In this document: piece by piece, positions 31,995-44,278 of the stretch
How the letters are laid out: every line of letters starts with the position of its first letter
Numbering within the stretch: position 1 is the stretch's first letter
From: Ricinus communis
Taxonomy: Eukaryota; Streptophyta; Magnoliopsida; Malpighiales; Euphorbiaceae
Assembly: GCF_019578655.1 (NCBI RefSeq)
Contig: NC_063261.1
Span: 14,188,216-14,252,215, forward strand
Length of the DNA: 64,000 nt
Direction of reading: 5' to 3'
Translations under genes and position numbers: made by a program
The notes under the pieces: generated by a model
What the model saw: the letters and a program-made list of their open reading frames with translations, nothing else
Told to the model about the DNA's origin: nothing
The model's database searches: none

Positions 31995-33118
31995 GTGCAA
32001 TTAATCTCTATTTTGATTATAACAACCAAATTAATTATCACTAACCCCATGATTGAGTGTCTATGTGATAGAGCATCAAAGGAACCAAGCATATCCCAAA
32101 CATTCTTTAGCCTTCAAGCAAATCTTATAAATTTACCTCAGCGCGCGTAAAGGCGGGGAAGGCGCGGGCGCTTTCATAAGGTCAAAAGTTATAAGATGTT
32201 GAAAAGTCTACCTGACAGAAGCCCAATCATCTCATGACATTTGGCAGTCAAAGTGTCAGGGCGCTTCAGAAGCGTGAGGGCGCCTTATTTTGGGTGTTGA
32301 GACAATTTCTGGCAGACGATAGCGCGATGAGGTGCACGGGGGCACTTTTAAGAGCGGCCAAGGCAAGCAAGAGGGTGTTATTGTAGTGTAGGGGCAGGTT
32401 CCCAATTAGTGCGATGTCAGTAACCGTTGAGACTGTAGCCACCCTATCAGTGCCACATGGCTTAGGAAGTACGAGGGCACTTTCCATGACTTTTGGCAAT
32501 TTTTGCCAAGTCATCCAATATTGCATTAAAGGAGTTTTGGCCTCATTATGACGTTTATAAGGGGTTGGTATAAGTATAAACATCCCTCTTACACACATAA
32601 CAATTAAGTGTGTGTTAGATATACCAAAACTCTTGCAAATTCATTTCTTACCTTCTTACGCTCATTTTTCTTTCTTTGTAAAGTGTATTAAATTGAAATC
32701 TTTATTCAACTAAAACTTAGAAAGGGTTATTGTGTGAGCCTAGGTATTGAAAACACAAGAAAATGATTGTTGAGTAACCATTAATATTCAAGGGTTAAGG
32801 GACTTAGTGAGTGTTTGATACACTAAGGGAAAAAGTTTAGTGTGAGCCTTAAAAGCACCAATTTGTGGGTGAACTTATAAAACCCAAGGTTGTAATCAAA
32901 GTGATTATAGTGAAATACTCAAGTGTGATATTGAGGAGTGGACGTAAGAATGTTTGTTCCTGAACCACTATAAATCCCTTTATGTTGACTTCTCTAGCCC
33001 TTAATCTCTTCATCCTTTTCCTTAATCTTTTATGTTTCTAACTAAAGCCTCTTACTTCCGTAATTTGAGGTCACAATTCAACCCCCCCCCCCCCCCTTCT
33101 TGGTTCCAGGGGACAACA
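31995..33118 (+). mobile_element. copia-B LTR, copy 2
   Basis: Ends in ACA at 33116-33118, two bases before a perfect primer site. The GC-rich motifs are the most decayed of the three copies; for example the last one reads AGTACGAGGGCACT. A C-run of about 16 bases is expanded near 33081-33096 where the other copies have 6-7. The 5' boundary is unresolved. Confidence 0.65.
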
Positions 33119-33120
33119 AG

Positions 33121-33132
33121 TGGTATCAGAGC
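33121..33132 (+). other. tRNA-iMet primer-binding site, copia-B copy 2
   Basis: TGGTATCAGAGC, perfect match to the initiator-Met-type site. Confidence 0.85.
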
Positions 33133-33172
33133 AAAGTCACTCTTATCAAGCTTAATTGTGAGTGCGAAGATC

Positions 33173-33897
33173 ATAGCAACGAATGAATGAGCCCAACACC
33201 TCAAGCCATTCTTTGAGGGATCTGATTACACTTTTTGGAATTTCGTATGGAAATACACTTGGAATTCTATGGCATTGAAGTGTGGGATTATCCAATGAAG
33301 ATATGGAAAGCTCCCATCGAAATAAAGAATGGGGAAGAAAGGATTCTCCCTAGAGAAGAATGGGTTGATGTCCATAAGAAGCATAGCCACAAGAACAAGC
33401 AAGCAATGGCTATACTTATGAGTTGTCTCTTTAGAGAAGAGTATGGGAGAGTGCAACATTGCACCATGGCTCATCAAATTTGGACTACCTTGGAGAACTA
33501 CCATGAAGGCATAAAACAAGTAAAATGAAGGAAAATCCAGATGAATGTCATCAAGTATGAAATGTTTAAGATGAAGCCTAACGAGTTTGTCAGCGACATG
33601 ACAAATAGACTTCTCACCATCATCAATAATATGAGAAATCTTGGAAAGCACTATGAGCTAGTTGACATCAATAACAAAATCCTTAGGAGCCTTCCTTTGG
33701 ATAAGTATGATGCTAGAGTAGCTAGCATTGAAGAAGTAAATGAAGACTTAGGAAAAGTTCCTATGGATGTGCTTATAGGTAAGCTTCTAACTCATGAGAT
33801 GTTTCTTGTGAGGGATGAAGTAGATAGAGATTGTGGGAAGAAGAAAACCCTATCTCTCAAAACTAGCACTAGAGCTCAAGATGCAATTGACATTCCA
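33173..33897 (+). pseudogene. copia-B gag fragment, copy 2 (truncated)
   Basis: Same gag as at 9754 but the start codon is ATA and the sequence stops after TRAQDAIDIP. The Trp after YTF is kept (TGG), while the TGA after KQVK is present as in the other copies. At 33897 it joins directly to the MULE remnant through an A-run, deleting both zinc knuckles, the coiled coil and the protease start (about 2.2 kb relative to copy 1). Confidence 0.85.
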
Positions 33898-34486
33898 AGA
33901 AAAAAAAAACAATTAAAAACCAATTATCATAAAGTGAACGTGAATTATCAAAAACATGTTGCCTTGAGTACCTGGGTTTCTGCTGTCCTTTTAGGACAAT
34001 TCGTAACATTATGGCCAGCTTCTTTGCAAACTCCACAAGTCAATGATCCTCCTAACCCTAGATAACTTTCATCTCTTCTTTACCTCTTCTTTGTCCTCCT
34101 TCCTATTTTTCTTGAGGTGTCTTGGCATTTTCTTGAACTCAGGAGGTTCAATTCTCTCTAAACTAGTGTGCCATATAGTTTTCAGGATGGTCACTTTTGT
34201 AGTACATGGCATAGGCTGCATGTTGACAGGGAATTCCTATCAAGTCCCACTCTCTAAAGTGCAACTTCTTTGTTCAATGTTGACTGTATGCTTATCTTCT
34301 TTATCCATGACATTTGATATCTCATAGCCTATGTCTCATTCCATTTCATAAACCACCTAAAAAACTTCTTATTCTTCTCTAATTTTTTCATAGACCTAGG
34401 AGACTGATCACATATCTAACTCTTAACAGATTGTCTCTTATTCAATAGTCTATTCATAACATGCAATCTTATATCTTCCAACATTG
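33898..34486 (-). pseudogene. MULE transposase C-terminal remnant, copy 2 (truncated)
   Basis: Keeps the MLEDIRLHVMNRLLNKRQ-like segment, the SWIM region and the CGVCKEAGHNV-like zinc knuckle (around 34000-34040) on the minus strand. It has lost the C-terminal tail present at 11800-12710 in copy 1. Frame breaks are similar to the other copies. Confidence 0.7.
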
Positions 34487-36763
34487 ATATAATATATTAT
34501 TTTAAATATCAATATATATCGTTTAATTTAAGTAATTTAATTTAATGTAAAAAATTAATATTTTTTATTTTTTTACTGTATTTCTAGAGAGAGTGTACCT
34601 CCTTATCTTATTTTTATAAAAAATAGGGCTAATTTAAGCTAAATACGTAAAGATTGGGCTAAAATGTCTATAAATTTAGAAAATGGCTAAGTTGAACTCA
34701 AGCAATAAAATCAGTGGCCAAATTAGACTTTATTCTTTTTTTATTCCACAACAACGAAAATACTTTTGTTATTTCAGATGCATTTTATATAAAACAAATT
34801 ATCCTTTTAGAAATAGTATAGTAAAAAAAAGGTTAGTTTAGAGTTTTAATCGAAAACATGTAAATGGATTAAATAATTTTTTGTAAATTCTTTTTTATTT
34901 GAATATGCATCTAGCCCAAATTCTCGCTCTTAATATTGATGTGTGGTATTCTAAAATATTTTATAGAATATTTTTAAAATAACATATTGACTAACAATAT
35001 GTTTTTTTTTTAAAAAAATTTGACAGTAAAAATGATATTTTTTTAACTCTTTTTAGAATATTTATGTAAAAATTCAAAAAAAAAAAGGGACAAGCCACAG
35101 AAAGAATAATGGTGGAGGCCCTTGAAAATAATGAATGTTTAAATTATTAAAATTATAGCCTATGATGATTTAATATTAATGATAATTGTGTGACTTATAG
35201 CAAATGTTCTATTAATTTATGATTATAGATTGTGAATTAGGAATAAAACACATTTAACAATATTGGCATGTTTAGGAATTATTAATAATAATAATTTTAT
35301 ATTTTATATTTATATTTATATGCATTTTATTTAGCCTCTCAAAATTTTTATATTAATATTTCATTACAATTTATTAAATAATTTGTTTTAAATTTAAATA
35401 AATAATATTTTTAGTGAGTATTAAATATAAATCAATATAATATAATTAATTTCTCATGAATTTTAATAATAGTTGAAATAGAAAAAAAAATTTATATGCC
35501 CCAACTAAAGTGTTGGGATTATATTAAACAAAAAAAGAGAGAAATTACCCCTGCTTCTATTCCGCCATTTGTGTGTAGAGAAAGTTAACATCCCTTGCCA
35601 CATCTCTAAAAGAGTAACTTAAATTTTTAAAGTTATTTTTTAAATTATCCTAAATTATTAATTTATCCTAAAGTGAGAAAAGTCAAAAGAAATTAAGAAC
35701 ATTTTATTATTTTTTCTTTTTCTTTTTCTCATTTTTTAATAGTTAAATTTTTTTCTTTACTTATTCTCTCTCTTTTTTATATTAATAAAAAATTGACTAA
35801 AGAGTAAAATAGAATGTTATTGAAACACACATGAATTTCAATATAAGTATAAATAGAGAGTTAATTATTTATAATTAATAAAGAGTGTGTTGTGAATATT
35901 CTAAGAATCTTGGATATCTTTTTTTTTCCTCCTCTTGAGCTCTCATCAGAATTGATATGCAAATCACTTCACTCGATCAATTCATTTCATAATTGGAAAA
36001 AAATAATAAATAATTAAAAAATAATTAGAAAGCAACTTAAAAACAACCATAATATAAATTTAAGAAAATAAAAAAGTATAAAATTTGGTCATGTGATTTA
36101 ACTTTTTGATACAAATGATTTTGTAGTTTTCTTTGTGATATTTTAGTCTTCTGAGAATTAAAAGGTTAACAATTTATATCCAAATTTACTAACACTATTA
36201 ATTCCAAAGTTACATTTTAAAGCAATATATCTATGAAAGTGTTAATATAAACAATCATTGTCATAGGTTAAGATTGATGGAATTCTCTAAGTGCATATTT
36301 GACTTGGCTACTTGGTAGTTATGATTCTTTTATTTTTCTTGTCGGGTAAGGTTGTTTGCAGATTTAGATATTATGCTATCTTGTGATAATTGTATCTAAA
36401 TTTTAGGTGCTCAATTCTATTAAATTTGGTTAAATTAAAATTGTAAGGATTTAGTAAAAAATGCAATCTTATAATGTTTTAACTACAAATTTTGTCTTTT
36501 TAGAATTTTCCAATTAAAAAAGATGAAATTTTACTATTTTATTAGGATTTAGTAAAAAAAGACCATTGCTTTTCTTTTTTAATTTACAAAATGAATTAGT
36601 AATGAGTCAAATGATTTGAATGTTTAGATGTATTTTTATAAAGTAGATATTACCACAGAGTCATACTACTTTAACAAATTGGATAATTATAATCTTATAC
36701 AATATTAAGTTCAATATCTTAATATACTTATATATAATTTCTACATTGACTGTTTGAGATTGG
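34487..36763. repeat. AT-rich spacer T, copy 2
   Basis: Matches 13301-14830 and, over its full length, 44279-46539. No gene is seen. It ends at a junction with segment B at about 36760-36763, where TTGG is shared by both parents. Confidence 0.8.
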
Positions 36764-38826
36764 ATTTTTTTAGACTCTAAATGTTAAAAATTATTAAGAT
36801 ATGAATTCTATAAGGTTTTATTGATAATTATTCAAAATTTTAAAAACTCTATATTTATTAATAATTATCATTTAAAACAGTTTTACTAAATCTAATAATT
36901 ATTAGATAATTCTGGTAATTATCAACAATTAAGGAGATTTATATCTTAGATTTTAGGGTTTTCTCTTTCCTTCTCTATAAATAGAAAAGGAAACCCTAGA
37001 CCAAGGGGTTGGAAATTTTTGATAGAGAATGACCGGTAAGCTTTTGAGGCAAATATATTGTGATTTCTGAAAACTAAATACTTAGCCAAATCACTCTAGC
37101 TTACTACCCAATCTTTAGATCAACTTCCTCCTCTAGTCCCGAGACTCGAGGATTTGTACAATACGATGATAACCTAAAAATTCCTAAACCTATCATCTGA
37201 TTATCTTCCTTTTCTTTTTTGTGATTTTCTTTGTATTTAGTAATATTCTAGGGTTTTGTTATGAATGCCTTCTAATAACTGTTTCACATGCCTAGATCTA
37301 GGATTACCATGATGATTTCATTAAGTTTATATTTTTTTCATTACAATTGTGTTCTTGGGTTTTAAATATGATAACTTTTGTGTTTTTGACTTTCGAATAT
37401 GATATTCCTATGTTATAAATGGATAGATCAAAATGCTAGGTTTTCTTTGATTGTAATTAACAAATGTTGGCAATGATTGGATCTAAGTTTTATTAATTTC
37501 ATATGATTAGTTTAATGTTCATGCTTTTAGAAATGAGTATGCCTAGGGAAAATTTCATTTACTATAAGTTATATTAAGTTAATTGATCTTACCTTAAAAT
37601 AAGTTCCATTATGTATCTTATAGTGTTTTGCATGTATGTTAATCATTTTTCTTGCATTTTTATGCATGGATCTCGGATGCATAGGAGTTTGGAGCATCGA
37701 ACAATTAAACCTAGCCTACAAAATAGTCTAGATTCGATAGACTCTATGAATAGCTAATCGATTGTACGTAGAGTTGATCGGCTCTATGATACAACCAATC
37801 AACTCTGTGATACAGCCAATCGGTTGTTCGTCCATTAGTAACCCGTTTTACTGAATTTCGAGGATTTTCATCGTGTTTGCCCTGTTTTTGCATGTTTTCA
37901 TTTATTTTTGAGTTAATTAGTTGTATGAGAGTTGTATTAGCTTAGTTTTATTGCTTTCTTTTTTATTTTATTTTTGCTTTATGTTTTGTGATCTGTATTT
38001 TGATGGACAAAAGCCTGCTTATGTGATTGATAACTAAAAAGGGCACATCTAGACCTAGGGCTTTTAATTAGACTTTAGCATGTAATTTATAACCCATTAG
38101 GTTAAAGAGATGATAAATTGGGTATAAATTATAAAACCCAATTAGAATTAGGTGGGTTTTCCATGCTTAATTAAAATAAACTGACCCATTTAGACTTAGA
38201 AAATTAAAACAGGCTTTGTATATAAAAGGTAGCCTATTAGGATTAAAGGTTGGTAAATTTTGGACTTAATAAGTTAAATTAGGTTAGACTTACTAGGCTT
38301 TTGCATGTAATTAAGTAGTTAAGTAGTTTAATCAAACAAATAGGGAATTGGGCTAAGCTTAATAAAATAGGCTAGAATTATGTGGACCTAAGATGATGTA
38401 TTGCTTGATGTGTAAAAAATTATTATGTTGCATTTATATTGAATATGTTTTTAATTAATAAAATTGAAAGTAAGGATACACAATTATGGAATCTAGTACC
38501 CCACTCAATTAGAAAAAGTGTCCCAATGATTTACTCGAGTGGTGATTCCATTTCTCCGCGCTAGTCTTCATGACTAGTCAATATGTTCCTAATTAGGTTG
38601 AAAAGCCTTATAGTGCTGTAGTCGCTAAAGACACTTGGGTGCGGGCCCAAAACTGTCGCTCCAAGTTAGTAGTTAATTTTGTAAGAACATAAGGGGGATT
38701 TAATATAAAGATCTACAAGAGGGGTAACTCATATATTATAATAAAAATTAGAGGGTAAATAGTAATTATCCTAGATAGATATGTTCTTGGAATAACACCT
38801 AAGTCAACTGAATAAACTCCTAAGTC
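36764..38826. repeat. segment B, copy 3 (5'-truncated)
   Basis: Begins inside segment B at the position equivalent to 5855. Over most of its length it is closer to copy 1 than to copy 2, for example in the motif cluster at 37733-37830. It retains the TATA-like site near 36973-36983 and the ~50-bp stretch missing from copy 1. No gene is seen. Confidence 0.85.
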
Positions 38827-39535
38827 TGAACAATGGCGAGTTATTGATCAATCATAATTGGGATGGTTACTTGGATCAATGATTCCCTTTGTGGCATGTC
38901 AAGTTGCAAGTCTCACCAGCTCTCGCGATGTTTTGTTTACACTTAAAGAGTTTCATGGCACTCTAAATACAGCCCGTGTTAATCAACTTCGTTACAAACT
39001 TCAAATGACCAAGAAAACCTCAATGAAGATGAGTGCATACCTAAGTCATATGCGATAACTTTCAGATAATCTCACCCTTGCTAGAGAACCCTTATTCAAA
39101 GCCAACTCATTTCATTTATTTTAGTTGGATTAAATACCTCATATCTACTAGTAATTGCCAAATCAATTCTCGTTCAACTTGGACTTGCTTTAAGCTACAT
39201 ACTCAACTTCTTACATTTGAGAATACTCTTGAACAAATGAGTGCCTCTCCTCTTACTACTGAGTTATCCGAACCCTCAGTCAATTACTTTACTTTTAAAC
39301 CTCCATCTGCCAATACCAATCCAAAATCCAGACCAAATAATTTTAATTCATCACCTTCAAACCGTGGACATCAATCTTCTACCAGCCATGGGGTATGAGG
39401 TCGTGGTGGTCGATCTTCTGGTCCTCACTTAATCTGCCAAGTTTGTGGTAAACAAAATCATACATATGTTCAATGTTGGTATAGTTTTGATGAAACAAAT
39501 CAAGAGGGAATTCAACTCCAACCACCTTTGTTAAG
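38827..39535 (+). pseudogene. Ty1/copia-A gag remnant, copy 3
   Basis: Third copy. The UBN2-type segment is open at 38858-39058 and the linker at 39078-39398. The zinc knuckle at about 39435-39476 reads CQVCGKQNHTYVQC, with all metal ligands kept. The stop between the linker and the Gly/Arg-rich stretch (GV to TGA) is shared by all copies, so it predates the duplication. Confidence 0.8.
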
Positions 39536-39544
39536 GTGCAATTA

Positions 39545-40658
39545 ATCTTTATTTTGATTATAACAACTAAATTAATTATCACTAACCCCATGACTGAGTG
39601 TCTATATGATAGAGCATCAAAGGAACCAAGCATATCCCAAACATTCTTTACCCTTGAAGCAAATCTTAGAAATTTACCTCAAAAGCGCGAGGGCGCTGCA
39701 AAGGCGCGGGGGCGATTTTCATATGGTCAAAAGTTATAAGATGTTGAAAAGTCCACCTGACAGAAGCCCAATCATCTCATGACATTTGGTAGTCAAAGTG
39801 TCAGGGCGCTTCAAAAGCGCGAGAGCGCCTCATTTTGGGTGTTGAGACAATTTCTGGCAGACGATAGCGCGATGAGGAGCACGGGGGCGCTTCTGGGAGC
39901 GGTCAAGGCAAGCGGGAGGGCGCTATTATAGTGTAGCAGTAGGTTTCACAATTAGTGCGATGTCAGTAACTGCTGAGACTGCAGCCACCCTATCACTGCC
40001 ACATGGCTTAGGAAGCGCAGGGGCGCTTTCCATGACTTTTGGCAATTTTTGCCAAGTCATCAAATATTGTATTAAAGGAGTTTTGGCCTCATTATGACAT
40101 CTCTGAGGGGTTGGTATAAGTATAAACATCCCTCTTACACACATAACAATTAAGTGTGTGTGTTAGATATACTAAAACTCTTGCATATTCATTTCTTACC
40201 TTCTTACACTCATTTTTCTTTCTTTGTAAAGTGTATTAAGTTGAAATCTTTATTCAACTAAAACTTAGAAAAGGTTATTGTGTGAGCCTAGGTATTAAAA
40301 ACATAAGAAAATTGTTGTTGATTAACCATTAATATTCAAGGGTTAAGGGACTTAGTGAGTGTTTGATACACTAAGGGAAGAGGTTTAGTGTGAGCATTAA
40401 AAGCACCAATTTGTGGGTGAACTTATAAAACCCAAGGTTGTAATCAAAGTGATTATAGTGAAATACTCAAGTGTGATCTTGAGGAGTGGACGTAAGAATG
40501 TTTGTTCCCGAACCATTATAAATCCCTTTGTGTTGACTTCTCTAGCCCTTAATCTCTTCATCCTTTTCCTTAATCTTTTATGTTTCTACCTAAAGCCTCT
40601 TACTTTCGCAATTTGAGGTCATAATTCAACCCCCCCTTCTTGGTTCCATGGAACAACA
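39545..40658 (+). mobile_element. copia-B LTR, copy 3
   Basis: Same LTR as 8580-9699, ending ACA at 40656-40658. The GC-rich motifs are largely intact, for example AAGCGCGAGGGCGCT near 39683. The TATA region lies near 40113. The 5' end is unresolved for lack of a partner LTR. Confidence 0.65.
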
Positions 40659-40660
40659 AG

Positions 40661-40672
40661 TGGTATCAGAAC
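40661..40672 (+). other. tRNA-iMet primer-binding site, copia-B copy 3
   Basis: TGGTATCAGAAC, one mismatch to the initiator-Met-type site. Confidence 0.75.
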
Positions 40673-40712
40673 AAAGTCGCTCTTATCAAGCTTAATTACG
40701 AGTGCAAAGATC

Positions 40713-42756
40713 ATGGCAACGATGAAGGAGCCCAACACCTCAAGCCATTCTTTGACGAATCTGATTACACTTTTTGGAAATTTTGTATGGAAATACACTT
40801 GGATTTCTATGGCATTGAAGTGTGGGATTATCCAATGAAGATATGGGAAGCTCCCGTTGAAATAAAGAATGGGGAAGAAAGGATTCTCCCTAGAGAAGAA
40901 TTGGTAGATGCCCATAAGAAGCATAGCCATAAGAACAAGCAAGTAATGGCTATACTTGTGAGTTGTCTCTCTAGAGAAAAGTGTGGGAGAGTGCAAAATT
41001 GCACCATGGCTCATCAAATTTGGACTACCTTGGAGAACTACCATGTAGGCGTAAAACAAGTAAAATGAAGGAAAATCCAAATGTACGTCATCGAGTATGA
41101 AATGTTCAAGATGAAGCCTAACGAGTTTGTCATCGACATGACAAATAGACTTCTCACCATCATCAATAGTATGAGAAATCTTAGAAAGCACTATGAGCTA
41201 GTTGACATCAATAACAAAATCCTGAGGAGCCTTTCTTTAGATAAGTATGATGCTAGAGTGGCTAGCATTGAAGAAGTAAATGAAGACTTAGGAAAAGTTC
41301 CTATGGATGTGCTTATAGGTAAGCTTCTAACTCATGAGATGTCTCTTGTGAGGGATGAAGTAGATAGAGATTGTGGGAAGAAGAAAACCCTAACTCTCAA
41401 ACTAGCACTAGAGCTCAAGATGCAATTGACATTCCAAGTGACGATGAAGAACAAAGGGAAGCTCTAAGTGAGAGTGATAATATGGCACTCATAACCAAGC
41501 ATTTCAAAAGGATACTTGAAGCAAAGAGAAGAAGAAGCAACAAGCCCTTCATAAGCAAAAAGACTTTCTCCAAATCAAGAACAAGTAAGGACAAGAAGGA
41601 AGAAGTCACTTACTATAAGTGTGGGAAGCAAGGGCATATCAAACCGGATTGTCCAAAGTACTTGAAGAGGAAGAAAGGAGACAAAGAAAAAAAAAAGTCT
41701 TTAGAGGCTACTTGGAGTGATGCATCTTCATCCTCCAACAATGAAAGTGAAAGAGAAGATGAGGTAAATCTTTGCTTCATAGCCAACATGGAAAAATCCC
41801 AAGAGGTATGTTCCACTTCTCATTCATGTAATTCTTCTTCTTCATATTCATCTTCTCATTCTTTTGGTGATGATTTGTTGGATGATGAGGATGAGCTTTT
41901 GCAAAACATGCTTTCAAGATTAAATTTTTATAAAAATAAATATTCTTGCTTGCAGGAAAACCTTAAAATTTTAAAGAAAGAAATTGCCTCCTTAAAAACC
42001 TCTAATGATGACCTAAGGAAGTCATTGGATGATGTTTCAAAAGAAAAGCTTTTTAAAGAAAAAAAAAAACTCTTTAAAAAATGAAGTTGAAGAACTTAGA
42101 AACTCAATTTTAAAGTTTCACAAAGGGAATGAGTCTCTTGACACCCTAATTGTGTCTCAAAAACCTCCACTTGTGAGACATTGGCTTAGGTTCAAAAATG
42201 CTTCATCATCCTCATCTCATAATAAAATTTTTATTAAAGCCACTCAATCTCAAGCATTAGAAAGAAACTCAAATGAAGTTTCAAAAAGCAATACACACAC
42301 TAAACCTTCCATTCAAAAGAAAGGGAAATGTGCACATATTCCTAAGGCTAAGCCAAGAGGAACAAAGCATGTATATGTGTACAAGAACACAAATTTTGGT
42401 AAACCTTATTCATGCATGTGTGATAGTAATCATATAAGGTCCAAACCTCAAGCAAAAGTGGCTAAAAAAATCAACTTGAACTCTATAAGGAATCCTAAGG
42501 TCACTTGCCACTATTGTATGAGAATTGGACACATAAACGTAAAATGCAAGATAAGAAAAATGCATCTTTTCATGAGTGAGTCTTTCAATGCTAACCCCAA
42601 AGGACCCAACTTTGTTTGGGTACTAAAACCAAGTGCATTTGACTCCTTCTGTAGGTGTGTCTTAAATCCACAAGCACAATCTTTGGTATGTTGATAGTGG
42701 ATGTTCAAAGCACATGACAAGTGACAGTAGTCTTTCCGTAGATGTCAAGGACTAGT
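40713..42756 (+). pseudogene. copia-B gag and protease start, copy 3
   Basis: The best preserved of the three. A one-base loss after ATG 40713 shifts the start, but the gag frame is open from 40640 to 41068 with Trp kept (DYTFWKFCMEIHLDFYGIE). The shared TGA after KQVK follows, and the frame resumes at 41081. A one-base loss near 41400 and the A-run at 42058-42069 cause two more frameshifts. Zinc knuckle 1 (about 41611-41655) reads YYKCGKQGHIKPDC, so its first Cys is lost to Tyr. The probable coiled coil spans about 41900-42060. Zinc knuckle 2 (about 42505-42550) is intact (CHYCMRIGHINVKC). The protease start with VDSGCSKHMTSD lies near 42686-42727. Not functional. Confidence 0.85.
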
Positions 42757-44278
42757 TGCTCAAAAACAGTTAATGAACTAAAATCCAGAACAGCAAGATC
42801 ATAACTTGCTCAAAAACAGTTAATGAAATAAAATCCAAAACAATAACATTACAAATAACCACCCAAAATCAAAGTGTTCCGATGTTCATGGTTTCAAAAC
42901 AGGTCTTGTAGAATTTGATATCCTCTTTGATCTTATTATGCAAGTCATTCGAGCTCACAGCAGGACTGCCATTCCGTTAAAGACCTCTTGATTTAAATGT
43001 GCTATTAATGTGGTCCCTTTGAAGAATCAAGTCTTTTGGTGTAAGAGGTTTTTTTGGTCTTGCAACTGTTATAGGATTCACAGTCTTGTCAGCCGTAGGT
43101 TTCTCCACCCCACCATACAAATGCTTTGGTAATTGTGTTGTAGACTACAATAATGGCATTAAATTTATCAGTAAATGACAGAACATAACCATGTAGTTGA
43201 ACCTAAAAAAAATTAATATACTTGTAGCTCTGCAACTCCAGTTCTCATGTTAGTATAACAATCTGCTCCTTTGCTATTCATTTTTGTATTCCTTCATTTT
43301 GGTTGTGAATAATATTGTTTATCAGCATTCACAACTCCTACATGCCTTTGAGGTTCAGGCTGTAAGCTTGCAGTAGTGCAATAACTAGGGCTTAAGCAAA
43401 ATTCAGCAACTGATGGTCTCTCCCTGATGAATCTAGACTTATAAGGTGTGTTGTCATTTCCTTTGCCCTTCTCATCATACAAACTAGTTGGACTTGATCT
43501 CTTCTCCTTCGCCTGCTTTGATTTATAAAATTCCTTAAGTAAATCAACACTGCTCACATCATACAATCCAGTTGAACTATATCCTTTCTCCTTTGCCAGT
43601 TTACATTTTGATGTTTTTGCTGCCTCATTAACTTCACTACTGTCAGTTTTTGCTTCTTCTTGTTTTTTCTTACTTTAATCTTACAAAGAAAAAGAAACAA
43701 TTAAAAACCAATTATCATAAAGTGAACGTAAATTATTAGAAACATGTTGCCTTAAGTACCTGGATTTCTGCTGTCCTTTTAGGACAACTCTTAACATTAT
43801 GGCCAGCTTCTTTGCAAACTCCATAGGTCAATGATCCTCCCAACCCTAGATAACTTTCATCTCTTCTTTACCTCTTCTTTGTCCTCCCTCCTATTTTTCT
43901 TGGGGTGTCTTGGCATTTTTTTTGAACTCAGGAGGTTCAATTCTCTCTAAACTAGTGTGCCATATAGTTTTCAGGATGATCACTTTTGTAGTACATGGCA
44001 CAAGCTGCATGTTGACAGGGAATTCCTATCAATTTCCACTCTCTAAAGTGCAACTTCTTTGTTCAATGTTGATTGTATGCTTATCTTCTTTATCCATGAC
44101 ATTTGATATCTCATATCCTATGTCTCATTCCATTTCATAAACCACCCAAAAAACTTCTCCTTATTCTTCTCTAATTTTTTCATAGACCTAGGAGACTGAT
44201 CACATATCCAACTCTTAACAGATTGTCTCTTATTCAATAGTCTATTCATAACATGCAATCTTATATTTTCCAACATTA
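42757..44278 (-). pseudogene. MULE (MuDR) transposase C-terminal remnant, copy 3
   Basis: Full-length equivalent of copy 1. The SWIM finger is clearest here: REWKLIGIPCQHAACAMYY is readable on the minus strand around 44041-43980 after a one-base frame slip that removes the second Cys of CxC. DHPENYM follows. The zinc knuckle at about 43825-43785 resembles CGVCKEAGHNVKSCPK except for its first Cys (Tyr, TAT) and a frame break. The Lys/Ser-rich tail corresponds to the open frame 43566-43294. The catalytic domain is missing. Confidence 0.75.
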
